This document shows positions 1 to 7,116 of a DNA stretch of 64,000 nt, in pieces (the first letter of the stretch is position 1; each line of letters begins with the position of its first letter). Origin of the DNA: Roseinatronobacter monicus (GTDB lineage Bacteria > Pseudomonadota > Alphaproteobacteria > Rhodobacterales > Rhodobacteraceae); NCBI RefSeq assembly GCF_006716865.1, contig NZ_VFPT01000001.1, positions 2,227,001-2,291,000 on the forward strand, in the 5' to 3' direction. The notes under the pieces were generated by a model. It did no database searches and had not been told where the DNA came from. It saw only the letters and a program-made list of their open reading frames with translations. The position numbers and the translations under genes were made by a program.

Positions 1-327
1 AAGAAATAGGGTGCGTAGGTCCTTGTAAGGCTTTGTGAAAACCGTGCGCCACCCGGCCGTGGTGCGGCGATCCGCGCTTGAAGCTGTGGCGCTTTATGCC
101 AGACACATCCGCGAAAGATCAGAGCTTCGCACACGCGGCAGCCAAATCGCCGTGCCGGGGGACGGCCCGGCGATGCGCGGCGGCGCGTCGCGCCTTGACT
201 CCGCGCCCCTTTGTTTCAACTGACCGCAAAACCAGCATGCGCCATAAGGCGCACCGACAGAGAGGCAGGGGAAACGCGCAAATCACGCCACCCGAACGGC
301 CCCAGCACACTCAAATGTAAAGGAAAG
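1..327. other. Non-coding stretch left of the integrated element
   Basis: No convincing gene. The open frames here are short, overlap each other on both strands and have no recognisable domain or ribosome-binding site. A perfect six-base-pair hairpin (TGCGCC, loop ATAA, GGCGCA) lies at about 239-254, without a T tract. This DNA should be host flank that lay downstream of tRNA-Tyr before the element integrated. Confidence 0.5.
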
Positions 328-385
328 TGGTGGGCGACCCAGGAATCGAACCTGGCGTGGGTCTCCCCGGCGGAGTTACAGTCCG
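328..385 (-). repeat. attL: displaced 3' half of tRNA-Tyr
   Basis: This 58-bp block matches 11271-11328 except at two positions: A341 against T11284, and T353 against A11296. Both fall in the T stem and are compensatory, so base pairing is kept. The copy runs from the CCA end to the anticodon stem and lacks the acceptor 5' strand and D arm, so it is not a functional tRNA. If the crossover occurred in the anticodon region, this copy is the original host 3' end. Confidence 0.85.
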
Positions 386-490
386 ATGGGATGGGCTTCT
401 AACACCCCCTTGTAAGCACTCAAAACCCTTGCAAAACAACGATATTTAGTCCTATATATCCGCCGTGGCTTCTAGGCTTTTCTTGCTTAT

Positions 491-509
491 TTGCTTACAA
501 ATTGCTTAC
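491..509 (+). promoter_or_regulatory. Paired TTGCTTAC repeats, likely integrase arm-type sites (left)
   Basis: TTGCTTAC occurs at 491-498 and 502-509, an 11-bp period, immediately upstream of the integrase start. The inverted form TGTAAGCA lies at 411-418, near attL. The same octamer or its ATGCTTAC variant clusters at the other end of the element (11172-11206, with the inverted form at 11224-11231). Symmetric clustering near both att sites is how arm-type integrase or excisionase sites look. They may also autoregulate the integrase promoter. This is inferred from position and repetition only. Confidence 0.5.
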
Positions 510-524
510 AAACGGGCGGATATC

Positions 525-1805
525 ATGGGCGACAATCGGAAAAAACTGACCAAGACCAGCGTGGCGGATATCACGCCGATCGAGGGTAAGACGATCATCA
601 TATGGGATACTGAAACGCGCGGTTTCGGGCTTCGCGTCTCAAGTGGCGGGGCCAAGTCATACATCCTGCAACGCCGTATCGGGAAGAAAGAGCGGCGCAT
701 GACCATTGGTCGCGCAGGCGACATGACGCTGGACAAGGCGCGCAAGGAAGCCGCCAAGCTGGTCGCGCAGATCGTGGACGGGATCGACCCTGTGCAGGAA
801 CAAGAGCGCCAAGCCGTTCAAGCCCTGACCCTAGGCGCAGCGTTTGAAAACTACATCGCAGCGCCAGTGCAGAAACAGGGGGCGTCCAGAGGCAAGGCGC
901 GCAAGCCGCGCACTGTCCGGGATATCCGTTTGCAGATGATGCGTTTCAAGGATTGGCTGGAACTGCCAATTAAAGACATTACCGAAGATATGGTGAAGGC
1001 GCGTCACAAGAAGATTGCCGAGGTCTCACCCGCGCAGGCGAATCTGGCGTTTCGTTACCTTCGCGCCTGTCTCAATTTTGCCATTGCCGACAGCGACCCG
1101 CGCAATCCGGCGCTGACCCATAACCCTGTTGACCGTCTTAATCGAACGAACACATGGGCCAATGTGGAAGCCGCAAAGGGCCATGTTCCTGCTGACCGTC
1201 TCGCAGACTTCGTGCAGGCCGTGCAGACAGGGCTGGTGGGCTTGCGTCATGAGCACGAACACCGTGACGCGATCCTGTTCATGCTGCTGACGGGCGCGCG
1301 TCATGCCGAAGTCATGGGCGATGGCAAATCAGGCTATGAGCCGTTGAAGTGGTCGCAGGTTGATCTGGACGCCGCGACCGTGTTTTTCCCTGAGCCGAAA
1401 AACCGCCAGCCCTTCACCGTGCATCTGTCTCGACAGGTGGTCGAACTGCTACGCCAGCGCAAAAAGATCAGCGGCAAGCGGCGCTATGTTTTCGGCAATG
1501 CCAAGGGCGATGTGGTCGAGGATATCCGCAGCGCATATGCGCGTCTTGAAAAGGCGATGGGGTTTCGCGTTACATCGCATGATCTGAGACGATCCTACAC
1601 CACAGCGGCCAGCAAGTGCTGCAACGCATATGTGTTGAAGGCGCTGGTCAATCATATCAGCGGGGGCGATGTGACCGCCGGATATGTCCAGATCGAGGAG
1701 ACCGATATCAGACAGGCCGCGCAGGCCGTTGCAGACTTCATTTTGTCACCTGCCCGGATCGTGCCGATCGACAACGTGGTGAAGCTGGAAGGGGCGCGGG
1801 CGTGA
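525..1805 (+). CDS. Tyrosine recombinase / integrase with DUF4102-type arm-binding domain
   Basis: This protein of about 426 residues would catalyse integration and excision of the element at tRNA-Tyr. The N-terminus (about 1-90) is the arm-DNA-binding DUF4102 type, with the typical stretch WDTETRGFGLRVSSGG. A core-binding SAM-like domain follows, then the catalytic domain with Arg in TGARHAE (about residue 259), HDLRR (His about 352) and the Tyr nucleophile in TAGYVQI (about 387). I chose the ATG at 525 because the family begins close to the KLTKTSVADI segment; an in-frame start at 465 would add 20 unlike residues and run through the TTGCTTAC repeats. The stop overlaps the next start by one base. 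Confidence 0.92.
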   Translation: MGDNRKKLTKTSVADITPIEGKTIIIWDTETRGFGLRVSSGGAKSYILQRRIGKKERRMTIGRAGDMTLDKARKEAAKLVAQIVDGIDPVQEQERQAVQALTLGAAFENYIAAPVQKQGASRGKARKPRTVRDIRLQMMRFKDWLELPIKDITEDMVKARHKKIAEVSPAQANLAFRYLRACLNFAIADSDPRNPALTHNPVDRLNRTNTWANVEAAKGHVPADRLADFVQAVQTGLVGLRHEHEHRDAILFMLLTGARHAEVMGDGKSGYEPLKWSQVDLDAATVFFPEPKNRQPFTVHLSRQVVELLRQRKKISGKRRYVFGNAKGDVVEDIRSAYARLEKAMGFRVTSHDLRRSYTTAASKCCNAYVLKALVNHISGGDVTAGYVQIEETDIRQAAQAVADFILSPARIVPIDNVVKLEGARA

Positions 1806-2173
1806 TGATATCGGAAGATACTGCAATCGAATTGCTAGAGACCCTTTTCGAGAGCGAGGAGCTTAATACTATTTTTTCCAACGATGAATACAAACCGGGG
1901 TTCGATTCTTTTCTTTTTTGGAAAGTATGCAAAATAAAAGACAATGATGGAATTTTTGCGATGGATGCGGAAATCGAAGGATTTTTGGCAAGTTACGCTA
2001 GAAAAAATCAGGTCCCTTCGCGATTTGTGTGGGTTGCTGGTGGGCGGCGGATTGAATCTTCTACCAGATATTGTGGTCACAACATAAGGCGCGTCTGTCG
2101 CGGAGACCTCAAATATCGCAGCGTCAGACGCGCCGAGCCTGTTGAGCTGCGGCAGTTTTTTTGGATAGGGTGA
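1805..2173 (+). pseudogene. Short hypothetical protein, 3' end cut by the ISL3 insertion
   Basis: The ATG at 1805 shares a base with the integrase stop (TGATG), so the two are translationally coupled. The frame encodes 122 residues with an acidic N-terminus (ISEDTAIELLETLFESEELN) and no domain I recognise. It is clearly lower in GC than its neighbours, with several A/T runs around 1905-1960. The reading frame stops at 2171-2173 inside the left terminal repeat of the ISL3 copy, so the last few residues are insertion sequence and the original protein was probably longer. Confidence 0.5.
2088..2134. repeat. 10-bp perfect inverted repeat just left of the ISL3 copy
   Basis: GGCGCGTCTG at 2088-2097 is matched by CAGACGCGCC at 2125-2134 with a 27-nt spacer. 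It lies inside the truncated frame at 1805-2173, immediately left of the insertion sequence. It could be a remnant end of an older insertion or an RNA hairpin; nothing else identifies it. Confidence 0.4.
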
Positions 2174-3436
2174 AGCTTCCTGAAACCAGCGGATGAGGAG
2201 GCATTCATGGGTCCCGAGACAAGTTTGTTCACGACAGCTCTTGGCCTGCAGGCTCCGTGGAGTGTCACGGACGTACGTTTTGACGCCAAACTCAAAGAGA
2301 TCCACTTTGACGTCCGCTTCAAGGCGGGAAGTCGATTTGCTTGTCCCTCCTGTGGCGCGCCCGATCAGCCCGTCCATGACACGCGATCCAGGATCTGGGA
2401 ACACCTGCGTTTTTTTCGAGCACAAGGCTTTCATCCATGCCGATGTGCCACGTGTTGCTTGCAGCCAATGTAGCAAGACCGGACAGGTTCCGGTCCCCTG
2501 GGCGCGCAGTGGCAGCGGTTTCAGTCAGTTGTTTGAAGCCTTTGTGATTGCGCTGGTGCGACAGATGCCGGTGAAGGCTGTTGCTGATATGCTTGATGTT
2601 GGTGACGATCGCCTCTGGCGGGTTCTTGACCATTACGTGTCGTCAGCGCGAGATCGCGAAGACTTCAGCGCCGTGACCGCCCTTGGGATTGACGAGACAG
2701 CTGCGCGCCGCGGGCATAATTACATCACCCTATTTCACGACCTTCTGGCCGGCAGGCTTCTCTTTGCCTGTGAAGGACGTGATGCAAAGACTGTGGCGGC
2801 TTTCGGTGAAGATCTGCGCGCCCATGGCGGTGATCCCGATGCCATCTCCGCTGCCTGTATCGATATGAGTAGGGCCTACATTTCTGGCGTCGCAAAGCAT
2901 CTGCCGAACGCGGATGTTACCTTCGACCCATTCCATGTCATCCAACTGGCCAATGTGGCGCTTGAAGAGGTTCGCCGCGCCGAAGTACGCAGCAGACCTG
3001 AGTTGAAACACAGCCGCTGGATGTGGCTCAAGGACAAGAAGAGATGGACGAAGCGGCAGATCACACAGCATCATGATCTATCTCGGATGCACCTGAAAAC
3101 AGGACGCGCGTTTCGCTTGAAAGAGGCTTTGCGCGACATCTTTGCTGAAGCCGAGTCCAAGGCAGAGGCCGAAGAACGGCTTACCGCCTGGTTTCAATGG
3201 GCGCGCCGCAGCAGGCTGCCAGCATTCAAGAAACTCGCTCTGACACTCAAGGCGCACTGGGATGGTATACTTAACGGTTTTGACAGCGATCTGAGCAACG
3301 GCGCTGTCGAAGCCATCAACGGCCTCATTCAGGCCGCAAAGGCTCGGGCGCGCGGGTATCGCAAAACCCGCAACCTCATCAACATGTCATACCTCATCGC
3401 AGGCAATCTCACCCACTTACCAGCGTCACCCTACCG
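2163..3436 (+). mobile_element. ISL3-family insertion sequence
   Basis: About 1.27 kb carrying one ISL3-type transposase. Short imperfect terminal repeats sit at about 2163-2178 and 3421-3436; both contain TAGGGTGA followed by one variable base and GCT. No clear target-site duplication is visible, so the exact ends are uncertain. It separates the truncated gene at 1805-2173 from the AlpA-like regulator. Confidence 0.7.
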
Positions 3437-3464
3437 CACAACATCTTGTGCCACAGGCAAATGA
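2207..3464 (+). pseudogene. ISL3-family transposase with a frame break at a T7 run
   Basis: The product starts at ATG 2207 behind GAGGAGG. It has a zinc-finger-like segment (CPSC, later CSQC) and a DDE catalytic domain: Asp in LGIDETAARRG, Asp in CIDMSRAY and FDPFHV, and Glu in NGAVEAINGLI, near the C-terminal helix-rich end. The frame changes at the T7 run 2410-2416: the first 70 or so residues are in one frame, the rest in the +1 frame. Removing one T gives a continuous EHLRFFEHKAF. Either the gene is inactivated by a one-base expansion or expression relies on slippage on the T run. The stop lies beyond the apparent terminal repeat, so the last residues may be flank-encoded. Confidence 0.75.
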
Positions 3465-3546
3465 ACGGAAACCAAGCCACCCACACAAACCGCGAAATAG
3501 CCACATTCCCTAACTTGCTCTCATGGCTAACCAATGAGGGCTTAAC

Positions 3547-3786
3547 ATGCACACACATGCAAACTTGCTGAACTCGACCGCAGAAATCACCCAAACGACC
3601 ACCACCGTCCCTGTCTTGTGGGATCAGAAGCAGACCGCCGAATATCTTGGCGTCTCGCATAAATGGTTAGAACGCGACCGATGGATAGGCGCGACTATTC
3701 CCTACATCAAAGTCGGACGTGGCGTCCGTTACCGCGCTGCTGATGTTGTCGCCTATGTTGAGGCCAATTCGATCGAGGTGGCGTGA
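3547..3786 (+). CDS. AlpA-like / MerR-type helix-turn-helix DNA-binding protein
   Basis: This is a 79-residue protein. After about 25 loosely conserved residues it has the helix-turn-helix_17/AlpA pattern: QTAEYLGVSHKWLERDR, then IPYIKVGRGVRYRAADVVAYVE. In temperate phages and satellites, proteins of this family act as excisionases or as activators of excision and replication. Its position between the integrase and the replication genes fits that role. The stop overlaps the next start, so it probably heads the operon that runs to about 6344. Confidence 0.8.
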   Translation: MHTHANLLNSTAEITQTTTTVPVLWDQKQTAEYLGVSHKWLERDRWIGATIPYIKVGRGVRYRAADVVAYVEANSIEVA

Positions 3787-4001
3787 TGGATAGTGTCACC
3801 AGACTGCCAACCGCGTCCGAAACCTATTTCACTGTGCGCAAGTCGCGTCATGGCTTTGATATTGTCATGGCAACGCCCGCAGGATCGAAAACACTTCGCA
3901 CGGTAATAGGTCGCGCGGGCGATCCGATTACCGCAGAAACAGAAGCGCGCAGGATTGCCGAAATCCAGAAACGCCCGTTCAAGCGGGGGCGCGCGTCATG
4001 A
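3786..4001 (+). CDS. Small hypothetical protein of the element
   Basis: This 71-residue protein starts at ATG 3786, overlapping the preceding stop by one base; the next gene starts within its stop by ATGA. The central part (RTVIGRAGDPITAETEARRIAEIQKRPF) resembles the beginning of an integrase arm-binding domain, where a similar IGRAG segment occurs in the window's own integrase. This suggests a short DNA-binding fold, but I do not recognise a named family. Confidence 0.6.
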   Translation: MDSVTRLPTASETYFTVRKSRHGFDIVMATPAGSKTLRTVIGRAGDPITAETEARRIAEIQKRPFKRGRAS

Positions 4002-4198
4002 ACTGGCAACGCGAATTCACCCGCCCATTGATGGGACGTTGCACAGGCCATAGCGCCGCGCTGGTGCAGTTGCTTTGCGACCGCGCCGAGGATCACCCCG
4101 ATCTGGCAAGGCACCTGCTGGCCGGTCTGGATGATCTGCAACGGGCTTGCGATCTGGATATGACCGGAACGCCAGAACCCGCGATCATTCAAAAATAA
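3998..4198 (+). CDS. Small hypothetical protein of the element
   Basis: This is a 66-residue acidic protein, rich in Leu and His, with an amphipathic helical stretch (LVQLLCDRAEDHPDLARHLLAGLDDLQRACDLD). It overlaps the previous stop by four bases (ATGA). No family is recognised. It closes the regulator set; a GC-rich imperfect hairpin (about 4200-4226) without a T tract follows, before the primase gene. Confidence 0.5.
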   Translation: MNWQREFTRPLMGRCTGHSAALVQLLCDRAEDHPDLARHLLAGLDDLQRACDLDMTGTPEPAIIQK

Positions 4199-4308
4199 AC
4201 CCGCCCGCGATTGGCGCGCGAGCGGGGAAAGATACTAAAACGGTCTGGGCAGATCATGGGGTATCATAGCACCGTTGCGCGCCTTGGGCAATAATTCCGA
4301 GGCATAAG

Positions 4309-5193
4309 ATGGCAGATGCACAGAAGATCACACTCGACCTGGCTGGTCGATGGCATGGCGCATATGGCAGCGCAGCTTGCCCTTGTTGTCAGCCCGAACG
4401 GCGGCGCGATCAGACCGCGCTAACCCTCACAGATGGCACCGATGGGCGCTTGCTGCTGCATTGCAAAAAGAACGGTTGCAGCTTTCGCGATATACTTGCA
4501 GCGGCGGGCATTGCACCGGGCAGCTATGCACCGCCTGACCCGGCGACCATAGCGCAACGGGAAGCCGAGCGCAGGGCCGAAATCAACAAGAGGTCACAAC
4601 AGGCGCGCGCGCTATGGGATGAGGCTTCACCGATCAGCGGAACGCTTGCCGAGCGATACCTACGCGGGCGCGGGATCAGTTGCACCATGCCTGACAGCCT
4701 TCGCTTTCATGGTGACTGCTGGCATGGGCCGACCGCGCGGCGATATCCTGCAATGGTCGCACTTGTGGGAGGGGGCGCGGGCTACTCCGTGCATCGCACA
4801 TTTCTTGACCCGGACGGATACGGGAAAGCAAAAATCGACCCGGACAAGATGATGTTGGGATGCACGCGCGGCGGCGCTGTAAGGCTCACACTGGCGCAAG
4901 GGCCGCTTGTCGTAAGCGAGGGGATCGAGACGGGCCTAAGCCTTGCCAGCGGCCTGCTACGCGCGCCCGCGACCATATGGGCGGCATTGTCCACCAGCGG
5001 GATGCGCGCCTTGCGCCTTCCCTCGTCACCGGGCCGGATCACGATTGCCACCGATGGCGATGACGCGGGCCATGCTGCTGGTCACGAACTCGCACAACGC
5101 GCGCATGGTCTGGGCTGGAAGTGCAGCATTTTGCCCGCGCCGCAGGGCCGCGATTGGAATGATATTTTGATGAAACGGAGTGTCGCGGCATGA
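4309..5193 (+). CDS. CHC2-like zinc-finger and Toprim-domain protein (primase-like)
   Basis: This 294-residue protein probably primes or supports replication of the element. Near the N-terminus, CPCC at about 24-27 and a later HCKKNGC form a zinc-binding pair of the primase type. The C-terminal half is a Toprim domain: the Glu motif VVSEGIETGLSLASG at about 200-215 and the acidic pair in IATDGDDAG at about 245. The final segment (GRDWNDILMK) is common in phage and plasmid Toprim primases. It overlaps the next gene, a RepA-like ATPase, by ATGA, so primase and helicase-like genes are translationally coupled. Confidence 0.85.
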   Translation: MADAQKITLDLAGRWHGAYGSAACPCCQPERRRDQTALTLTDGTDGRLLLHCKKNGCSFRDILAAAGIAPGSYAPPDPATIAQREAERRAEINKRSQQARALWDEASPISGTLAERYLRGRGISCTMPDSLRFHGDCWHGPTARRYPAMVALVGGGAGYSVHRTFLDPDGYGKAKIDPDKMMLGCTRGGAVRLTLAQGPLVVSEGIETGLSLASGLLRAPATIWAALSTSGMRALRLPSSPGRITIATDGDDAGHAAGHELAQRAHGLGWKCSILPAPQGRDWNDILMKRSVAA

Positions 5194-6344
5194 ACATTGA
5201 CGCACATGCACAAGAGTATAAACCCGCAGCGGCGTTTCAATTCGTGCCCGTTGCCGATCTGAAATATCGCGCGCCTGAATACATCATCGGCGAACTGATC
5301 GAGACTGACACCCTAGGCTTGATGTTTGGCGATCCGGGTTGCGGAAAGTCTTTTCTGGCAGTGGACATTGCCTTGTCAGTTGCCACAGGCACCCCGTTTC
5401 ATGGCCGCGACACTAGGCAAGGATCAGTGTTTTTCATAGCTGGTGAAGGCCATAACGGGCTTGCACGGCGCTTTGCAGCTTGGAGCCAAGCGCGCGGCGT
5501 GCCTTTGCATGGTGTGCCTTTGTTCAAGTCGGAACGGGCCGCACAATTCCTTGACGGTGCAAGCGCAAAGGCCGTTGCCGATGCGGTAGCAGGATTGACC
5601 GCGCAGCACGGATCACCCGCCCTGATAATCATCGACACGCTGGCAAGAAACTTTGGGGCAGGTGACGAAAACAACACCAGCGACATGAGCGAATTTGTCG
5701 TGGCAGTTGATGACCTGAAAGCACGCTTTCCGGGCTGTTCTGTTCTGATCGTGCACCATTCTGGACATGCAGAAAAGCAAAGGGCGCGCGGCGCGATGGC
5801 ACTGAAGGGGGCGCTTGATTGCGAATATCGAGTGGAAAAAGAAGGTCACGCCATGAAGCTGGTCAATACCAAGATGAAAGACGCAGAGCCACCGCAGGAC
5901 GTTTATTTCAGCTTCAAGCAAGTTGACCTTGACGGGATAGCCAAGAGCGCGGTTCTGGAAGCCACCGAGGCACCAGAGCGGCAACACAAGCTGACACCCG
6001 CCCAAAGGCTGGCACAGGAAACATACGTCACCGCAGCGGCGCAAAATGGCGTTTGGGATGATGGGGGCTTTCGTGGCGTGCATGTCGATAAATGGCGAGA
6101 TGCATTCTATTCAAGGCACACCGGCGATAGCGCAGATGCGAAGCGCAAAGCATTTCAGCGCGTCCGGCGTGATCTGGTCGATGCTCAATTCATGACGGCC
6201 ACCGATGACGTTTATCTGATCCGCGATGCAGGGCTTCACATGGCGATCATGATGCAGCGGGACATGCGGGACACAGCGGGACAAAATGAAAAATGTCCCG
6301 GTGCAGAAGCGGGAAAGAGCGGGACATGCGGGACAAATGCCTAA
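5190..6344 (+). CDS. RepA-like hexameric AAA ATPase / helicase of the element
   Basis: A 384-residue protein of the AAA_25/RepA class, a likely replicative helicase for the element. The Walker A motif GDPGCGKS is at residues 47-54, Walker B is in ALIIIDTLARN at about 145-150, and a sensor region VLIVHHSGH follows, all typical of RepA-like helicases. A winged-helix-like C-terminal region spans about 265-355. The last 30 or so residues (MRDMRDTAGQN, then KSGTCGTNA) are low-complexity because they are encoded by the GGGACA repeat cluster, so the repeats probably invaded or were retained in the gene's 3' end. The stop codon sits in the loop of a hairpin. Confidence 0.82.
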   Translation: MNIDAHAQEYKPAAAFQFVPVADLKYRAPEYIIGELIETDTLGLMFGDPGCGKSFLAVDIALSVATGTPFHGRDTRQGSVFFIAGEGHNGLARRFAAWSQARGVPLHGVPLFKSERAAQFLDGASAKAVADAVAGLTAQHGSPALIIIDTLARNFGAGDENNTSDMSEFVVAVDDLKARFPGCSVLIVHHSGHAEKQRARGAMALKGALDCEYRVEKEGHAMKLVNTKMKDAEPPQDVYFSFKQVDLDGIAKSAVLEATEAPERQHKLTPAQRLAQETYVTAAAQNGVWDDGGFRGVHVDKWRDAFYSRHTGDSADAKRKAFQRVRRDLVDAQFMTATDDVYLIRDAGLHMAIMMQRDMRDTAGQNEKCPGAEAGKSGTCGTNA

Positions 6345-6409
6345 GGCATGTCCCGTGTCCCGTCCCGACTGGGGGCAAATTTGATGAAAAGAGCGGGACA
6401 TGCGGGACA
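6256..6409 (+). repeat. Repeat cluster of GCGGGACATGCGGGACA with inverted copies (iteron-like)
   Basis: An 18-bp unit, AGCGGGACATGCGGGACA, occurs three times: 6256-6273, 6318-6335 and 6392-6409. Further GGGACA half-units lie between, and inverted TGTCCCG copies lie at 6294-6300 and 6348-6366. The second unit and the inverted copies form a hairpin over the ATPase stop codon: GGGACA paired with TGTCCC and TGCC with GGCA, around 6331-6353. A G9 run follows at 6421-6429. Repeats next to a RepA-like helicase gene suggest a replication origin or Rep-binding array; a transcript-ending structure is the alternative. Confidence 0.6.
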
Positions 6410-6616
6410 TTGCAGAATTTGGGGGGGGGCATATCCAGCCGCAGAAATCGCACTTTTTCGGGCCGCTACCCTCGACCGCTTTGCAAAATTCGCACTTTCT
6501 GGTCATCATCGGATCATAAATCCGCCGTTAAGGTCACATAAGTAACTGTTAGAAAATGACTTTGCTTTGATGATCGTCTAACGTGTAAGCAATCAGTAAG
6601 CAGATGCGCCGGATAT
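6410..6616. other. AT-richer spacer between replication and packaging genes
   Basis: Contains no gene. After the G9 run there is a lower-GC stretch (6530-6580) that could hold a promoter for the packaging module, and two more copies of the octamer seen at the element ends in inverted form: TGTAAGCA at 6584-6591 and AGTAAGCA a few bases on. Together with the GGGACA repeats it may form the replication or regulatory centre of the element. Confidence 0.35.
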
Positions 6617-6979
6617 ATGCCCAAACTAGACACCATTCCAGACAAGTTTGCAGCGGGATACCTTGACCGCCTGGACGGGCGTAGCAGGGTCGCAGTTGAT
6701 ATGCGCGCGCGTTGGCAGGCGATGACCGATGACCTCGGTGGTGCTGACCAGTTGTCCTATGCGCAACGCAGTCTGGTCGAGCGCGCGTTATGGTTAGAGC
6801 ATTGGCTACACATTCAAGAGCAAGCCCTTGCCGATGGCGACCATGCCAGCTTTGACGCCGGACGCTGGACGCAAGCCGTCAATGCCCTTCAAGGCATCCT
6901 CGTTAAGCTGGGCTTGGAGCGCAGACAGAAGGACGTGACCAGCCTGCAAAGCTACATCGCCGGGCGGGCCGCGTCATGA
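6617..6979 (+). CDS. Possible small terminase subunit or packaging-associated protein
   Basis: This 120-residue protein is predicted to be largely helical (LSYAQRSLVERALWLEHWLHIQEQAL, and later LQGILVKLGLERR). I do not see a definite helix-turn-helix. Its size and its position two genes upstream of a large terminase are those of a small terminase subunit, and proteins of this kind in alphaproteobacterial phages often end in LKxLGLERR-like helices. It overlaps the next small gene by ATGA. Confidence 0.55.
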   Translation: MPKLDTIPDKFAAGYLDRLDGRSRVAVDMRARWQAMTDDLGGADQLSYAQRSLVERALWLEHWLHIQEQALADGDHASFDAGRWTQAVNALQGILVKLGLERRQKDVTSLQSYIAGRAAS

Positions 6980-7116
6980 TGCTGGTGACAGTCAGACCCG
7001 GCCCTGTTCTGCATATCTGGCGTGACGGGATCGAGGTTGCGCAGGTGACGCTATCCAGCACAGCGGCGCTTGCCCTGCTGGCCGATCTTGCGACAGCGAT
7101 CAGGGGGGCGTCATGA
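6976..7116 (+). CDS. 46-residue protein wedged between terminase genes
   Basis: A small gene with ATGA overlaps on both sides: ATG 6976 within the preceding stop, and its own stop at 7114-7116 within the terminase start at 7113. The product begins MMLVTVRPGPVLHIWRDGIEVAQ and ends in a hydrophobic helix (SSTAALALLADLATAI). The double overlap and lack of stops are good evidence that it is translated. No family recognised; it may be a small packaging or head-associated factor. Confidence 0.6.
   Translation: MMLVTVRPGPVLHIWRDGIEVAQVTLSSTAALALLADLATAIRGAS

Noticed and set aside
35-402. Several short frames at the left edge
   Set aside because: They overlap each other on both strands, are Arg/Pro/Ala-rich and cross the attL repeat.
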